From the NCBI GenBank assembly GCA_965215825.1, contig CBDCEM010000003.1, positions 434,001-498,000 on the forward strand: a stretch of DNA of 64,000 bases, given 5' to 3'. Source of the stretch: JAWPMT01 sp965215825 (GTDB taxonomy: Bacteria; Bacteroidota; Bacteroidia; Cytophagales; Cyclobacteriaceae). This document shows, in pieces, positions 35,587-44,241 of the stretch. The stretch's first letter is position 1. Each line of letters begins with the position of its first letter. Under the pieces are notes generated by a model that saw only the letters and a list, made by a program, of their open reading frames with translations, ran no database searches and was not told where the DNA came from. A program made the translations under genes and the position numbers.

Positions 35587-36192
35587 ATGAATATCAGAAA
35601 CCAACAGCTACAGCCCGGAGGCTACTTTCATATTTTTAATAGAGGACTGAACAGTCGGAAGGTCTTTTTCGAAGAAGAGAACTACTTCTATTTCCTGAGA
35701 CAATTTGAAAAGTATGTGAGCCCTTATGCCAAAACTTTCGCCTACTGTTTACTGAAGAATCACTTTCATTTTCTGATTCAGGTAAGAGAAGAGGAAGAAA
35801 TCGCAAACCTTTTCAAGGGAGATAGTCCTAACTCATCGAATTGGCATGTGAGTAAAGCTTTCTCGAGCTGGTTGAAAAGCTATACTCAGGCAGTAAACAA
35901 AAGATACGGATTTACGGGTCCTGTTTTCGAGAATCCTTTTAAAAGGATTGAGGTGGATAGTGATGAATACTTTACAACGCTTGTTACCTACATTCATCAA
36001 AACCCCGTAAAACATGCGATTCGAAGAGACTTTGAAACTTATTCATTCTCTTCTTATCAGTCGATCTTAAAAACAGATCGAGATACTTATTTGCAGCGAG
36101 CAGAACTACTGGATTGGTTTGGTGGGGTAGATGCGTTTGTTGAATGTCATAAACTTCCGGTAGCGTCAGATCTGGACTTGTTTTTGGAGTAG
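35587..36192 (+). mobile_element. REP-associated tyrosine transposase (RAYT, Y1 HUH family)
   Basis: A 201-residue single-strand nuclease of the IS200/RAYT type. After the start MNIRNQQLQPGGYFHIFNRGLNSR comes the HUH motif LLKNHFHFLIQV (His-Phe-His), then FSSWLKSYTQAVNKRYGFTGPVFENPFKRIEVD and the catalytic Tyr region TYIHQNPVKHAI. RAYTs process REP palindromes and are usually single-copy domesticated genes rather than insertion sequences. This copy has matching palindromes immediately before and after it. No second transposase or terminal repeats are present. Confidence 0.9.
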
Positions 36193-36222
36193 CGTTCTCT
36201 TCGCTTCGAGCGAAGAGAACGC
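36192..36222. repeat. Palindrome at the end of the RAYT gene
   Basis: GCGTTCTCTTCGCT and its exact complement surround TCG: a 14-bp perfect stem starting on the last base of the stop codon and followed by TTTTCGG, so it may also act as terminator. Its core matches the palindrome upstream of the gene. Confidence 0.88.
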
Positions 36223-36317
36223 TTTTCGGTAGACCTAAAAACTTTTTTTGAAAAAACTTTCAAAACTGTGTTTACCTATTTCAAATCTCGACACTTAAGG
36301 TTGAGAGGTTTGTAAAA

Positions 36318-37073
36318 ATGATGCAAGAACTTACCAAAGCGAATCATATTGATGACAACAGGCTACAACTAGTCTGGCTTAACTTTGCTCCCAAAACACG
36401 AACAACTAGGGTCCGATTCGCTATTTTGTTTCAAATTCATTTTGCAACCCGACGAAGACTATACCAGTTCGCACTAGATTTGTGGACTGGTAAAGGATTC
36501 AACTTTTTGAAAAACATCAACTGGCAAGAACTTCGGTCCGAACTTAAACAGGGCAACAATGAGATGCTTTCGGTCTTTTTTCAAGAGCATGCAGGTTACT
36601 GTACGCGAAAATTGACCAGGGAACATCAGTGCTCCTCTGAGGATGCTGAGGATATTTTTATCGAGTCGGTGATGAACCTGCGGGAAAAGCTGATCCAGGG
36701 TGCTGTGGAAGCAGTGGCCAATGTGAGAAGCTACCTGTATAAGACCTGTCATTTCATGTTGATGAATCGGCTCAGAAAGAAAAATCGTCAGGACCAGGCC
36801 GAAGAAGACGTAGTTCGATTCTTCTATGAAGCTACTCATAGCAACGAGAATGATCCCTACGACCAAAACCTGGTGGAGATCACTAAAGTGGCTTGGAATG
36901 AGCTTTCAGAGAAATGCAAAGATATTTTGCATTACTTTTATGTAGACCGACTGGAGATGAAGGAGATTGCGGAAATCATGGTTTTTGCTTCTGCAAATGT
37001 GGCTAAAACGACGAAATCCCGCTGTTTTCAGCAGTTTTCTGCCCGGGCCTATGAATTGAACCAATCCCGATGA
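36318..37073 (+). CDS. RNA polymerase sigma-70 family (ECF-like) factor
   Basis: Sigma region 2 is at about residues 80-150 (FFQEHAGYCTRKLTREHQCSSEDAEDIFIESVMNLREKL, then NVRSYLYKTCHFMLMNRLRKKNR) and region 4 at 190-240 (ELSEKCKDILHYFYVDRLEMKEIAEIMVFASANVAKTTKSRCFQQF). The first 75 residues are basic and unlike the family; the real start may be further right, possibly a TTG near 36510, so the N-terminus is uncertain. The gene overlaps the next by four bases (ATGA), as in the common Bacteroidota arrangement sigma factor, TPR membrane protein, CHAT-domain protein. The third gene is broken here. Confidence 0.82.
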   Translation: MMQELTKANHIDDNRLQLVWLNFAPKTRTTRVRFAILFQIHFATRRRLYQFALDLWTGKGFNFLKNINWQELRSELKQGNNEMLSVFFQEHAGYCTRKLTREHQCSSEDAEDIFIESVMNLREKLIQGAVEAVANVRSYLYKTCHFMLMNRLRKKNRQDQAEEDVVRFFYEATHSNENDPYDQNLVEITKVAWNELSEKCKDILHYFYVDRLEMKEIAEIMVFASANVAKTTKSRCFQQFSARAYELNQSR

Positions 37074-37798
37074 AACTTGATTCGAACGATATCGCCCTGA
37101 TTGAGAAGTACCTGGATGGTGATCTGTCTCCTGAAGAGGTATTGCTTTTCGAGGAGAAACAGGAAGCATCCGCGGAGTTTCGGGAAGCTGTTGTTTTTAA
37201 TCGGCGATTGCTGGGGCATTTAGAAGCACAACAGAAACTGGCATTGAAGTCGGAGCTTCAAGACATGATGATTCAGGTGCGGGAAGAGCGGGTTTTTCCG
37301 TGGAAAACCTTTTGGGTCGCAGCTTCCGTGATTTTACTGGTGGGGTTTATTGGAGTTTTACAATTTCAAGGCCCGTCCCATTCACAGCAATTGTTTGATC
37401 AGTACTTCGATCCATACCCGGTCATGAGTGTGGTGCGTGGAGACACGCCCAATGGACTTAATCCCCTTCACATTTATGCGGAGGGGAAGTATGAGCAATT
37501 CATTGACGTATTGAACAACGGGAAAGTGGATTTCAACGGCAAAACCGGGCAAGTGCAATTGGCCTACGGGAATGCTTTGTTGGCACTTGCGCAACCGGAG
37601 AGGGCCATTGAGGAATTAGATAAAATCCTGGAAGGGCAGGATCATTACCTTGATGCGCAGTGGTATATGGCCCTGGCACACTTAAGACTTAAGAATTTAG
37701 ACAAGACACGGGCACTATTGAAATCACTCATTGAGCGGCAATCCTTTTATAAGTCAAGCGCGAGGAAGCTGCTCAAGGCGATCGAGGAATCAGCATAG
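37070..37798 (+). CDS. Anti-sigma-like membrane protein with C-terminal TPR
   Basis: A 242-residue partner of the sigma factor, starting inside its stop codon. The first 70 residues (DIALIEKYLDGDLSPEEVLLFEEKQEASAEFREAV) resemble the zinc-free anti-sigma N-terminus that clamps sigma; a single TM helix follows (WKTFWVAASVILLVGFIGVL, about residues 82-101). The rest contains two or three TPR-like helix pairs (GQVQLAYGNALLALAQPERAIEELDKIL; DAQWYMALAHLRLKNLDKTRALLKSLI). Such proteins probably hold the sigma factor at the membrane and relay a signal to the third gene of the cassette. Confidence 0.82.
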   Translation: MKLDSNDIALIEKYLDGDLSPEEVLLFEEKQEASAEFREAVVFNRRLLGHLEAQQKLALKSELQDMMIQVREERVFPWKTFWVAASVILLVGFIGVLQFQGPSHSQQLFDQYFDPYPVMSVVRGDTPNGLNPLHIYAEGKYEQFIDVLNNGKVDFNGKTGQVQLAYGNALLALAQPERAIEELDKILEGQDHYLDAQWYMALAHLRLKNLDKTRALLKSLIERQSFYKSSARKLLKAIEESA

Positions 37799-38166
37799 AA
37801 TCACAGCCAAGAGACAAAGCCATGCCTCGTGGGCTCTTTCGCTAAAGCTTCAGCGGCCGTGAGCAAACAGGTAGTCAATTGTGAAGCGTGCTCGAAACTT
37901 CGGTTCGATTTATTGAACTCGAAAAAACGACCTCAGCGCGTCATTCCAGAATTTTCTGGCTTAAAATTCTGTAGAAGTCAGAAAATTTCAGGAATCTCAT
38001 TACACGCTGCTGAGATTCCGCCGGATCTGATTGGGGCCGTTCCGGGCTGGGACAAAATACGATTGTTGAGTGTAAAGCTCATTTTGGAGGTTACACCAAC
38101 ATTTTATTAAAACCGAACTTAGATTTAGTAATGACAATGCTTCACTTTTAAATTAATAATCAAACG
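37799..38166. other. Intergenic DNA with repeat hairpins
   Basis: About 370 bases between the TPR gene and the remnant of the next gene. It contains a GC-rich segment (37826-37868) and two overlapping inverted repeats (37943-38019). Several short frames are open, one of 93 codons from 37829, but none has a recognisable product. The sequence looks like a dispersed non-coding element inserted into the sigma/TPR cassette. Confidence 0.5.
37943..38019. repeat. Two overlapping, mutually exclusive inverted repeats
   Basis: Arm ATTCCAGAATTTTCTG (37943-37958) pairs with CAGAAAATTTCAGGAAT (37979-37995) with one mismatch and one gap. GGAATCTCA (37991-37999) pairs perfectly with TGAGATTCC (38011-38019). 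The arms share GGAAT, so only one hairpin can form at a time. Confidence 0.6.
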
Positions 38167-38335
38167 ATGAAATACTGGTTATTCTTCTGGGTTTTATTCG
38201 GAGCTTTCCTGGCTTACGGGCAATCGGATTATGAGCGAGCTGTGAGGTTGTTTGAGGAGGCCGATTCGATACGGATTTCCGAGGAAGCAGAGCTTTCGGC
38301 TGCCCTATGGGCAAATTATGCTTATTGCATAATTT
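38167..38335 (+). pseudogene. 5' remnant of the third cassette gene (probably TPR/CHAT protein)
   Basis: A good start with signal peptide (MKYWLFFWVLFGAFLAYGQ) and the opening of a TPR array (DYERAVRLFEEADSIRISEEAEL) is followed after about 48 codons by non-family sequence encoded in repeat DNA; the frame then ends at 38469. The break coincides with a perfect palindrome (38312-38336) and the beginning of a dispersed repeat (38339). In other Bacteroidota the sigma/TPR pair is followed by a TPR-CHAT protein of about 700-1000 residues, so most of the gene seems deleted or replaced. CHAT identity is inferred from context. Confidence 0.6.
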
Positions 38336-38336
38336 G
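38312..38336. repeat. Perfect palindrome at the gene/repeat junction
   Basis: CAAATTATGC and GCATAATTTG around TTATT. It marks the point where coding similarity of the truncated third cassette gene ends and the 76-bp repeat begins. Confidence 0.75.
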
Positions 38337-38338
38337 GG

Positions 38339-38414
38339 TTAAAGCTCCACCCCGCATAGCTGACACGTCCCCGCTAAATTTTCGGCCACGCTCCTTGCGC
38401 AGGATTGGCGAAAG
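38339..38414. repeat. 76-bp dispersed repeat, copy 1
   Basis: Begins TTAAAGCTCC and contains the invariant block CCCCGCTAAATTTTCGGCCA and a TTGCGCAG-type end. Matches copy 2 at 38563-38638 at most positions with two single-base gaps, same orientation. Confidence 0.75.
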
Positions 38415-38562
38415 TTTGAATTGGATGTCAGGAATTTTTGTGCATCCAGGTCGACTAGTTCTGATTTAAAGAACACTCCTCTGGTAACGAATGTCGTCTC
38501 TTCGAGCTTGCTTGCCTCGCTTTTTGTTTTGATACAAAAAATGACAAAAAAATCAAGAAAAT

Positions 38563-38638
38563 TTAAAGCTCCTCCCCGTATGGCTGACACGCTCCCCGCT
38601 AAATTTTCGGCCACCCTCCTTTGCGCAGATTGGGGAAG
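38563..38638. repeat. 76-bp dispersed repeat, copy 2
   Basis: Second copy of the element at 38339-38414, preceded by a stretch (TTTTTGTTTTGATACAAAAA and AT-rich tail) that looks like the left part of a longer repeat family. Confidence 0.75.
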
Positions 38639-38810
38639 ATTCCAATGTGGTGGACACTATATGTAAGCTAACTTCATGGTAGCCTTATTTACACAACAAC
38701 ACAGAAGACTATTCGCTAATCACTTTTCACTAAGGGCTAAGCAAAAACAACTTTGAAATCCCATGTTATTTTTTTTCAGAAAAGTACCAATTAAAGCAGC
38801 ATCCACGACG

Positions 38811-40691
38811 CTACGTTTTATTAATCATCACCAATTTCTTGTTGTCGCTTTTCTGAATGCCACGGATGAAATTTCTTAATTCTCCGTATTCTTCTGGTGT
38901 GTAAATGCCATTGCGGATCACACACTTTCGAATGAACGTCAACTTGCCTTCGTCATTGATGAGTTTGATTTCGTAGGCACCAAATTCACTATCTATCTTT
39001 TTGTCGAACGAAGCACTTTCGATAAAATATTGCTCCGGAAAGTCTACCTGGATCGTATCTACTTGTGTGAACGGATACCGTATCTCTAAGGGAACGTTTC
39101 GTGAAGAAGATTTCATGTTGTAACCGGCTATGTTCGAGAACGTGAAGGGTTTGAAAAACAACCGATTGGACGAGGAACTGGCCATGTTTCGGATGCTCAG
39201 CGAGGCTTTCATGCTAGCTTCAGGTACCACACCTTCCGAAGGAACGGATATTTCCAGTGTTTGCAGGTCCATTTGCCCCCAGTCGTGTTCATCGATGAAC
39301 CACTTTCGCTGCTTGTCCTCTGAGAGCCGATTGGCCCGGTCAAAACCATCATTCTCTATTTCTATGCCCTGGTAGTTCCGATTAACCTGAACCTTGCCAA
39401 CACCTGATTCATCAATGGTGACCTTGACCTTTGTTGATTGAAGGTTTTCTCCCTCATCATAACTGCGTGTATGGATGACCTTGCCACCCTGGGGAGTGAT
39501 CATCAATGCATCCCTGTCACTGGTGAACATCCCCAGGTACCCGAAAGGATTGGTCTGTGAGGTGCATTCCAGCCATACCGTATCTTGTTCTGTAGGTACA
39601 GTCAGAATCGCATGATTGAATTTAGACATGGGAAAGTCTTTTGAAAGCCGCGAAGCTGAGCTTCCAGCGTTGATCAACGTGTAAAAGCTGGGAACTTCAA
39701 CAGCGGCCAATAAGGACTGGGTATAGAATGAAAGAGCTTTACAGTCTCCGTACTTCTTTTCATGTACAAAGGAGGAAGGGAAGGGTTGCCACCCACCAAT
39801 GCCCAGCTGAATGCTCACATAGCGTGAATTTTTCTGCAGATAATCGTAAACGATACGGGCTTTTTCTGTAACCGATGCACCTTCAGGGATCAGTCGTTTT
39901 ACAGCAGCAAGTTGTCCGGGTAAGAGGTCGTTTCGATCTGAATTCAACTGATTGATCCATTGTCCGAAATTCTCCCATGAAGAAAGGTCTCCTTCAACAC
40001 CGTCCATTTGGAACTGATTGGGAGCGCTATAGACTACCGGCGTATAATCCGCGTACCGATAAGAATAACGTTCAAATTCGAATGCTTTCCGGTTTTTCAC
40101 CACCCATTGCATCTTCTGACCAAGTCCCGAGACTTCATTCGGTGATGTATTGAAGGATTGTTGTCGGAACATATCGGGCTGGGCGCTTTCGATGGTCAGG
40201 GTTGCGTTCAGTACTGCTTGCTTCTCACTTTGTGGGATCCATGTAGGGTAGAAGAGTGATCCTGTATATTCGATTTCATATTCGACCTCAATGATGTATG
40301 GATAGTCGTTGTGGATCACTTCCAGGAATTTGACACGGGAGTCTGATGCCAGGCTGTAACCTTTGGTGCTGATGTCCTGAAAGTCCTTGAGTCTCCAGGT
40401 TTCCTTTTCCTTGCCGCGCATATCCCTGGTTCTAACATTGGCATACTTAACTCTTCTGAAGTCATTGTAAAAGAGCTTGATCTGATTGGCTTCTTCCGCT
40501 CTTGAGTTAAGAATAACCGTCTTGTAAGTCCGCTTGAGCTTGGATTTTTTGCTGCTTTCGACAAAGAACCTCGTGTCGTCTGACAGGATTACTTCGTTCG
40601 CGCCTTCCGCAAGCGAATCAGGATAAGTAGCGATTTGTCCGAAAGCGGAAAAAATCACTAAAAGATTCATGACGCTTAGTAATGTTCTCAT
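38811..40691 (-). CDS. DUF3857/transglutaminase-like secreted protein with intact catalytic residues
   Basis: A 626-residue protein with a signal peptide (to residue 19). DUF3857 lies at about 50-215 (LKRTYKTVILNSRAEEANQIKLFYNDFRRV; EYTGSLFYPTWIPQ), the transglutaminase core at 270-385. The catalytic Cys317 is in KKYGDCKALSFYTQSLL and His360 in FNHAIL; the third position is WLECTSQTNPFG, with Glu where Asp is usual. The C-terminal 200 residues form a beta domain. Possible roles are peptide or polymer cross-linking or cleavage in the envelope. Its start overlaps the stop of the paralogous gene (ATGA), so the two are coupled. Confidence 0.88.
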   Translation of the reverse strand: MRTLLSVMNLLVIFSAFGQIATYPDSLAEGANEVILSDDTRFFVESSKKSKLKRTYKTVILNSRAEEANQIKLFYNDFRRVKYANVRTRDMRGKEKETWRLKDFQDISTKGYSLASDSRVKFLEVIHNDYPYIIEVEYEIEYTGSLFYPTWIPQSEKQAVLNATLTIESAQPDMFRQQSFNTSPNEVSGLGQKMQWVVKNRKAFEFERYSYRYADYTPVVYSAPNQFQMDGVEGDLSSWENFGQWINQLNSDRNDLLPGQLAAVKRLIPEGASVTEKARIVYDYLQKNSRYVSIQLGIGGWQPFPSSFVHEKKYGDCKALSFYTQSLLAAVEVPSFYTLINAGSSASRLSKDFPMSKFNHAILTVPTEQDTVWLECTSQTNPFGYLGMFTSDRDALMITPQGGKVIHTRSYDEGENLQSTKVKVTIDESGVGKVQVNRNYQGIEIENDGFDRANRLSEDKQRKWFIDEHDWGQMDLQTLEISVPSEGVVPEASMKASLSIRNMASSSSNRLFFKPFTFSNIAGYNMKSSSRNVPLEIRYPFTQVDTIQVDFPEQYFIESASFDKKIDSEFGAYEIKLINDEGKLTFIRKCVIRNGIYTPEEYGELRNFIRGIQKSDNKKLVMINKT

Positions 40692-42661
40692 AGCTTTTTG
40701 AGGATTACAGATTCGTTGTGTTTCTCTGCGACGAGCTGATAAAATTGACGGATATACGCATAGTTATCCGAGCCGAAATCTGTCTGATTGACAATAAACG
40801 AAGAAGAGATATTGATTAATGGTCCGTTTTGCCGAACGGCATAGGTGAATTTTGCAGCTCCTTCGGGGAGACTGACCACTGCTGGTTGTGGCAATTCTGC
40901 TTTGTACCCTTCCGGGATTCTAATGGTTGTCAATAGCCTAATGGTTTGACCAGTTGGGAAATCAATCGGAGCGTTTCTTACTTCTCTTTTGAATGGATTT
41001 TCGTTGATCGCGCCAAACCGAACCGGATTGAGATATATGGTCTGTGCGTCATCAAGTGATTCCGTACATGTAATAGACCACCGGATATCTTTTGGGTTAT
41101 TCTCAATCTTTACCTCACCAAGTTCCATATCCGAAAAATATCGATCGGTAATCCTGCTTTTGTAGGCGTCATCACCTTCGGAATTTATGAATCTTTTCTC
41201 TGAAACGATACCATAGTTTGTGTACCGGGCTTTTACATCACTGATAAGCTGATCACCTTCAATGGAGATTGATGTACTAAAATCTGTGATGGTTTTGGCA
41301 TGACTCTTCAAATTGATCCACATGCCTTCCGGGTCATTGACAAGCCACCCCCTGCCATTGAGGCACCTGTTGGGCAACATGCCGAATGGAAGGTCAGAGG
41401 AGGCATCGGACAGGATGATTTTTTCATCGATGATCGTGGCAATAACAACCGAATTAAAATCGTCGAAACTTGGATAACTAGGGTGAGGTGTGCCGTGGCC
41501 TCGTGTACTGATCAATACAGGAAAAGCGTTCAGGTCCGCACGTCGCAATGCCGCGGCAAGAGTCAAATTGATGGCGGCGGTACTTCCCTTCTTTTCCTTA
41601 AAAGCTACGCCTCCGGCCTTGGAACTTCCGGTGGAGAGCACATTGTTCCACGCAAAATTCCCCTGGATCCAATTAAAAATCTCGGTGGCCTTTTCTAAAT
41701 CAGTTCCTTCAATTGTTTTGACCTTATTTTTTGCAAACCCTCCACGCTTCAGGGTACCTCCCAGCGTCCCGGATTCGAGCAATTGCTTATTAAAGTCACC
41801 ATAAGTCCTCACTCTTGCTGTCGAGAAGTTGTAGTCAGGAAATTCCCGGGATTCAAGTTGGAATTCCAACCTCGCGGGCATGTCAACTTTGTTGTTCATG
41901 AAAGGCTCCTCCAGGACCGGAGGTATGTCGTAAGCTTCAATGGTTGAGGTGGTGCTATAAGAAGTCAGCGCCTCCGATTTGCTGGTAGCTGTCCGCGACA
42001 TGGCCTGGTAGCCTCGATGGAAGTCTTCCACCTCGTCAAATGAAGAAGATTTTATTTCTATTGACGTGCCCAGAATACTTTGTCGGTATTCAAAAAAGTC
42101 GGGTAGGGTATAGATGAATTGGGTGAAGGCCACTGGAATGTCTTCCTGTAATACCCAGCTATACAAGTTGCTCAGGTAATGTGACCTGAGGAGGTATTTG
42201 TATTCGATCACTGAGCCTTCCTTTACGTTAGGAAGCGCAAAACTTATCTCTTTGCGAAAGTCACTCAATCTGGATTCGAAAATCTGGCTTTTATCGAGTT
42301 TGGTTTTTTGTACTTTGCCATCCACCCAATTGTAAGTATTTCCCTGGATGTGAGTCAGCTCTTCTCTGGCTATACCTTCTGTTGGGGCGTATTGAATCAG
42401 GCTGATGTTGGCGTACTCCTTTCCTGATGTATTGAATACTTTGATTCGTTTCGTGACTTCCACTTCATAGATAAACCCTTGATTTTCATTTTTGAATTTG
42501 AGTCGACCAAATCTTCCGAGAACCATGGCATCGGCCTCCCCGTGAAATTCGCATTCGGTCATCTTTAGTTCTCCTGGAGATACTTTACCGAACTTGAAAG
42601 GCGTTTTTTGGGCATTCAGACTCGCTGAAATCAATAAGAGTAGAAAAGTGATTTGTTTCAT
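40688..42661 (-). CDS. DUF3857 protein with degenerate transglutaminase domain
   Basis: The ATG at 42661 begins a signal peptide (MKQITFLLLLISASLNAQ); the longer frame to 42751 adds 30 unlikely residues. DUF3857 is present (EVTKRIKVFNTSGKEYANISLIQY; VIEYKYLLRSHYLSNLYSWVLQEDIPV). In the transglutaminase core the nucleophile position is Thr361 in EKKGSTAAINL and the histidine position is Ser404 in FNSVVI, so it cannot work by the usual Cys/His mechanism. Similar INLLLAALLR...VLISTRGHG forms are widespread in Bacteroidota. Coupled by ATGA overlap to the paralogue with intact residues, so a regulatory or substrate-holding role is plausible. Confidence 0.87.
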   Translation of the reverse strand: MKQITFLLLLISASLNAQKTPFKFGKVSPGELKMTECEFHGEADAMVLGRFGRLKFKNENQGFIYEVEVTKRIKVFNTSGKEYANISLIQYAPTEGIAREELTHIQGNTYNWVDGKVQKTKLDKSQIFESRLSDFRKEISFALPNVKEGSVIEYKYLLRSHYLSNLYSWVLQEDIPVAFTQFIYTLPDFFEYRQSILGTSIEIKSSSFDEVEDFHRGYQAMSRTATSKSEALTSYSTTSTIEAYDIPPVLEEPFMNNKVDMPARLEFQLESREFPDYNFSTARVRTYGDFNKQLLESGTLGGTLKRGGFAKNKVKTIEGTDLEKATEIFNWIQGNFAWNNVLSTGSSKAGGVAFKEKKGSTAAINLTLAAALRRADLNAFPVLISTRGHGTPHPSYPSFDDFNSVVIATIIDEKIILSDASSDLPFGMLPNRCLNGRGWLVNDPEGMWINLKSHAKTITDFSTSISIEGDQLISDVKARYTNYGIVSEKRFINSEGDDAYKSRITDRYFSDMELGEVKIENNPKDIRWSITCTESLDDAQTIYLNPVRFGAINENPFKREVRNAPIDFPTGQTIRLLTTIRIPEGYKAELPQPAVVSLPEGAAKFTYAVRQNGPLINISSSFIVNQTDFGSDNYAYIRQFYQLVAEKHNESVILKKL

Positions 42662-42825
42662 TATTTGGTTGTTTGTGCAATAAGTTGTCATGTTGCCGGG
42701 TTCAAAGATAAGCTTTTCAGGTAAAAGATTGTAGATCAAGGTAATGATCATTCAAATTCGAGAGCCCTCCCTAAGACATTTCATACTCGGAGAAAAAGCT
42801 TATCATTGGGTTTAATCGTCAACCC

Positions 42826-43095
42826 ATGGGAATCATCCTCAAAAAACGCAGCCACATCTATTCACGAATTCCGGGTGGGATTCTTATCATACTTTTTATA
42901 TCGATAAGCCCGTTGGTTATTGGTCTGATTGGAGGATCGATTTCGGAGTGGCTTACTGGGAATCCATGCCATGAAGGCAATTGTATTTGGGGTGTACTGG
43001 GTTGGCTTACCTTTTGGACCGCTCCTTTTGGAGCATTGGTATTCATCATTTTTGTTGTGATTGTTATTGCCGATCTGTTCAAACTAAAGACATAA
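42826..43095 (+). CDS. Small two-helix membrane protein
   Basis: An 89-residue product with two clear hydrophobic segments, GGILIILFISISPLVIGLIGG and GWLTFWTAPFGALVFIIFVVIVIADLF, separated by a loop with a Cys pair (NPCHEGNCIW) that may form a disulfide outside the cytoplasm. The stop codon is one base before the cyclase start, so the two genes are one unit. No family recognised. Good codon structure, length and context make it a real gene. Confidence 0.75.
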   Translation: MGIILKKRSHIYSRIPGGILIILFISISPLVIGLIGGSISEWLTGNPCHEGNCIWGVLGWLTFWTAPFGALVFIIFVVIVIADLFKLKT

Positions 43096-43096
43096 C

Positions 43097-44194
43097 ATGC
43101 TGAACGCCCGCCAACAATGGTTTCTGATCAAGTTGATCCCTTATCCGATCATTGCCACGGCAGGAGGGTTCTTGTATTGGGTCATCGAGATTGGTATTCT
43201 TGGAGAGACCAAATTTTATCCATCAACAGGTAACCTCTATAACAGCGCCACCTCCTTCGTAGCTGTTCATTCCATGACTTTCATTTTAGGATTGTTCCTG
43301 GGCCTAATTGAAGAAACCTTGATCAAAGGTAAGTTCCGGAAATTCTCATTTCTGGTTAAGCTTCTCTTGAAGACCGTGATTTACATGGGGTTATTGACCT
43401 TACTGATGTTCATCTCATCTGTCATTTTGAATGCCATCAATATGGGGACATCCGTGACTGACCCGGCAGTGATCCAAACGGTGTTGGATTTTCTTGGCAG
43501 CTTCACCTTTCTCAGTATTGCCATTTTTGCGGGAGCAGTTATCGACCTCACGCTTTTTTTTAATGAAATTGTGAGCTTTCTCGGCCTGGATGTAGTTGGA
43601 ACGTACTTCACTGGTAAATATTCCAAACCAGTCAAAGAGGATCGAATTTTCATGTTCCTGGACATGCGAGGTTCTACCACCATAGCAGAGAAACTCGGGC
43701 ATGAAAAGTACTACCGATTGATCAATGACTATTATGCAGACATGTCCGGAGCCATCATTCAGACGCATGGTCAGGTCTATCAGTATGTTGGAGACGAAAT
43801 CGTGATCTCATGGAAAGTTGACCGTGGCTTGAGCGATGCCAATTGTTTGGCCTGTTTCTTCCTGATCAGGGAAAAGATCAAACGAAGAGCCGGATACTAT
43901 GACACAAAATACGGACAGATTCCAACGTTTAAAGCGGGGCTTCATGTTGGCGAGGTTACCCGGGGGCAAATCGGATTGATTAAGCGAGAGATGCTCTTCA
44001 TAGGAGATGTGCTCAATACCACAGCCCGGATCCAGGGATTGTGTAATGAATTACACTCAGGCCTGCTCATTTCCGAAGAATTGAAGGCATTGCTGCCTGA
44101 TACAATATCCTATGTCTTCGCTTCACAAGGGTGCTATGAGTTGCGGGGTAGGGAACAAAAGGAGGAGTTGTTCGATGTGGATTTGAGGGCGTAA
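43097..44194 (+). CDS. Membrane-bound class III adenylate/guanylate cyclase
   Basis: The N-terminal 165 residues hold about five hydrophobic helices (for example FLYWVIEIGIL, SMTFILGLFLGLIEETLI, VIYMGLLTLLMFISSVIL, FLSIAIFAGAVIDLTLFF). The catalytic domain follows: FMFLDMRGSTTIAEKLGHEKY (first metal Asp), QYVGDEIVISWK (second metal Asp), FKAGLHVGEVTRG and GDVLNTTARIQGLCN (transition-state Asn and Arg). All residues for activity are present; KAG resembles adenylate rather than guanylate specificity. Product is presumably cAMP from a membrane sensor. Preceded by a small membrane protein gene one base away. Convergent with LytTR copy B. Confidence 0.92.
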   Translation: MLNARQQWFLIKLIPYPIIATAGGFLYWVIEIGILGETKFYPSTGNLYNSATSFVAVHSMTFILGLFLGLIEETLIKGKFRKFSFLVKLLLKTVIYMGLLTLLMFISSVILNAINMGTSVTDPAVIQTVLDFLGSFTFLSIAIFAGAVIDLTLFFNEIVSFLGLDVVGTYFTGKYSKPVKEDRIFMFLDMRGSTTIAEKLGHEKYYRLINDYYADMSGAIIQTHGQVYQYVGDEIVISWKVDRGLSDANCLACFFLIREKIKRRAGYYDTKYGQIPTFKAGLHVGEVTRGQIGLIKREMLFIGDVLNTTARIQGLCNELHSGLLISEELKALLPDTISYVFASQGCYELRGREQKEELFDVDLRA

Positions 44195-44241
44195 CTTAAT
44201 TTTTTTCCAATTTAATCTTGCGTTGTTGTTTGTGTGATTCT

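Larger units (their letters stand above)
38336..38810. other. Repeat-rich intergenic stretch
   Basis: About 475 bases without a gene, holding two copies of a 76-bp repeat, a TTTTTGT/ACAAAAA inverted repeat near 38521-38540, and short degenerate frames on both strands. It ends just before the stop codon of the first DUF3857 protein gene (minus strand). Confidence 0.5.

Noticed and set aside
37829..38110. 93-codon frame in the gap after the TPR gene
   Set aside because: It crosses both inverted repeats and has no family resemblance; the DNA is better described as repeat-bearing intergenic sequence.
38339..38614. 91-codon minus-strand frame in the repeat region
   Set aside because: It consists largely of the two 76-bp repeats read in one frame, so not a gene.
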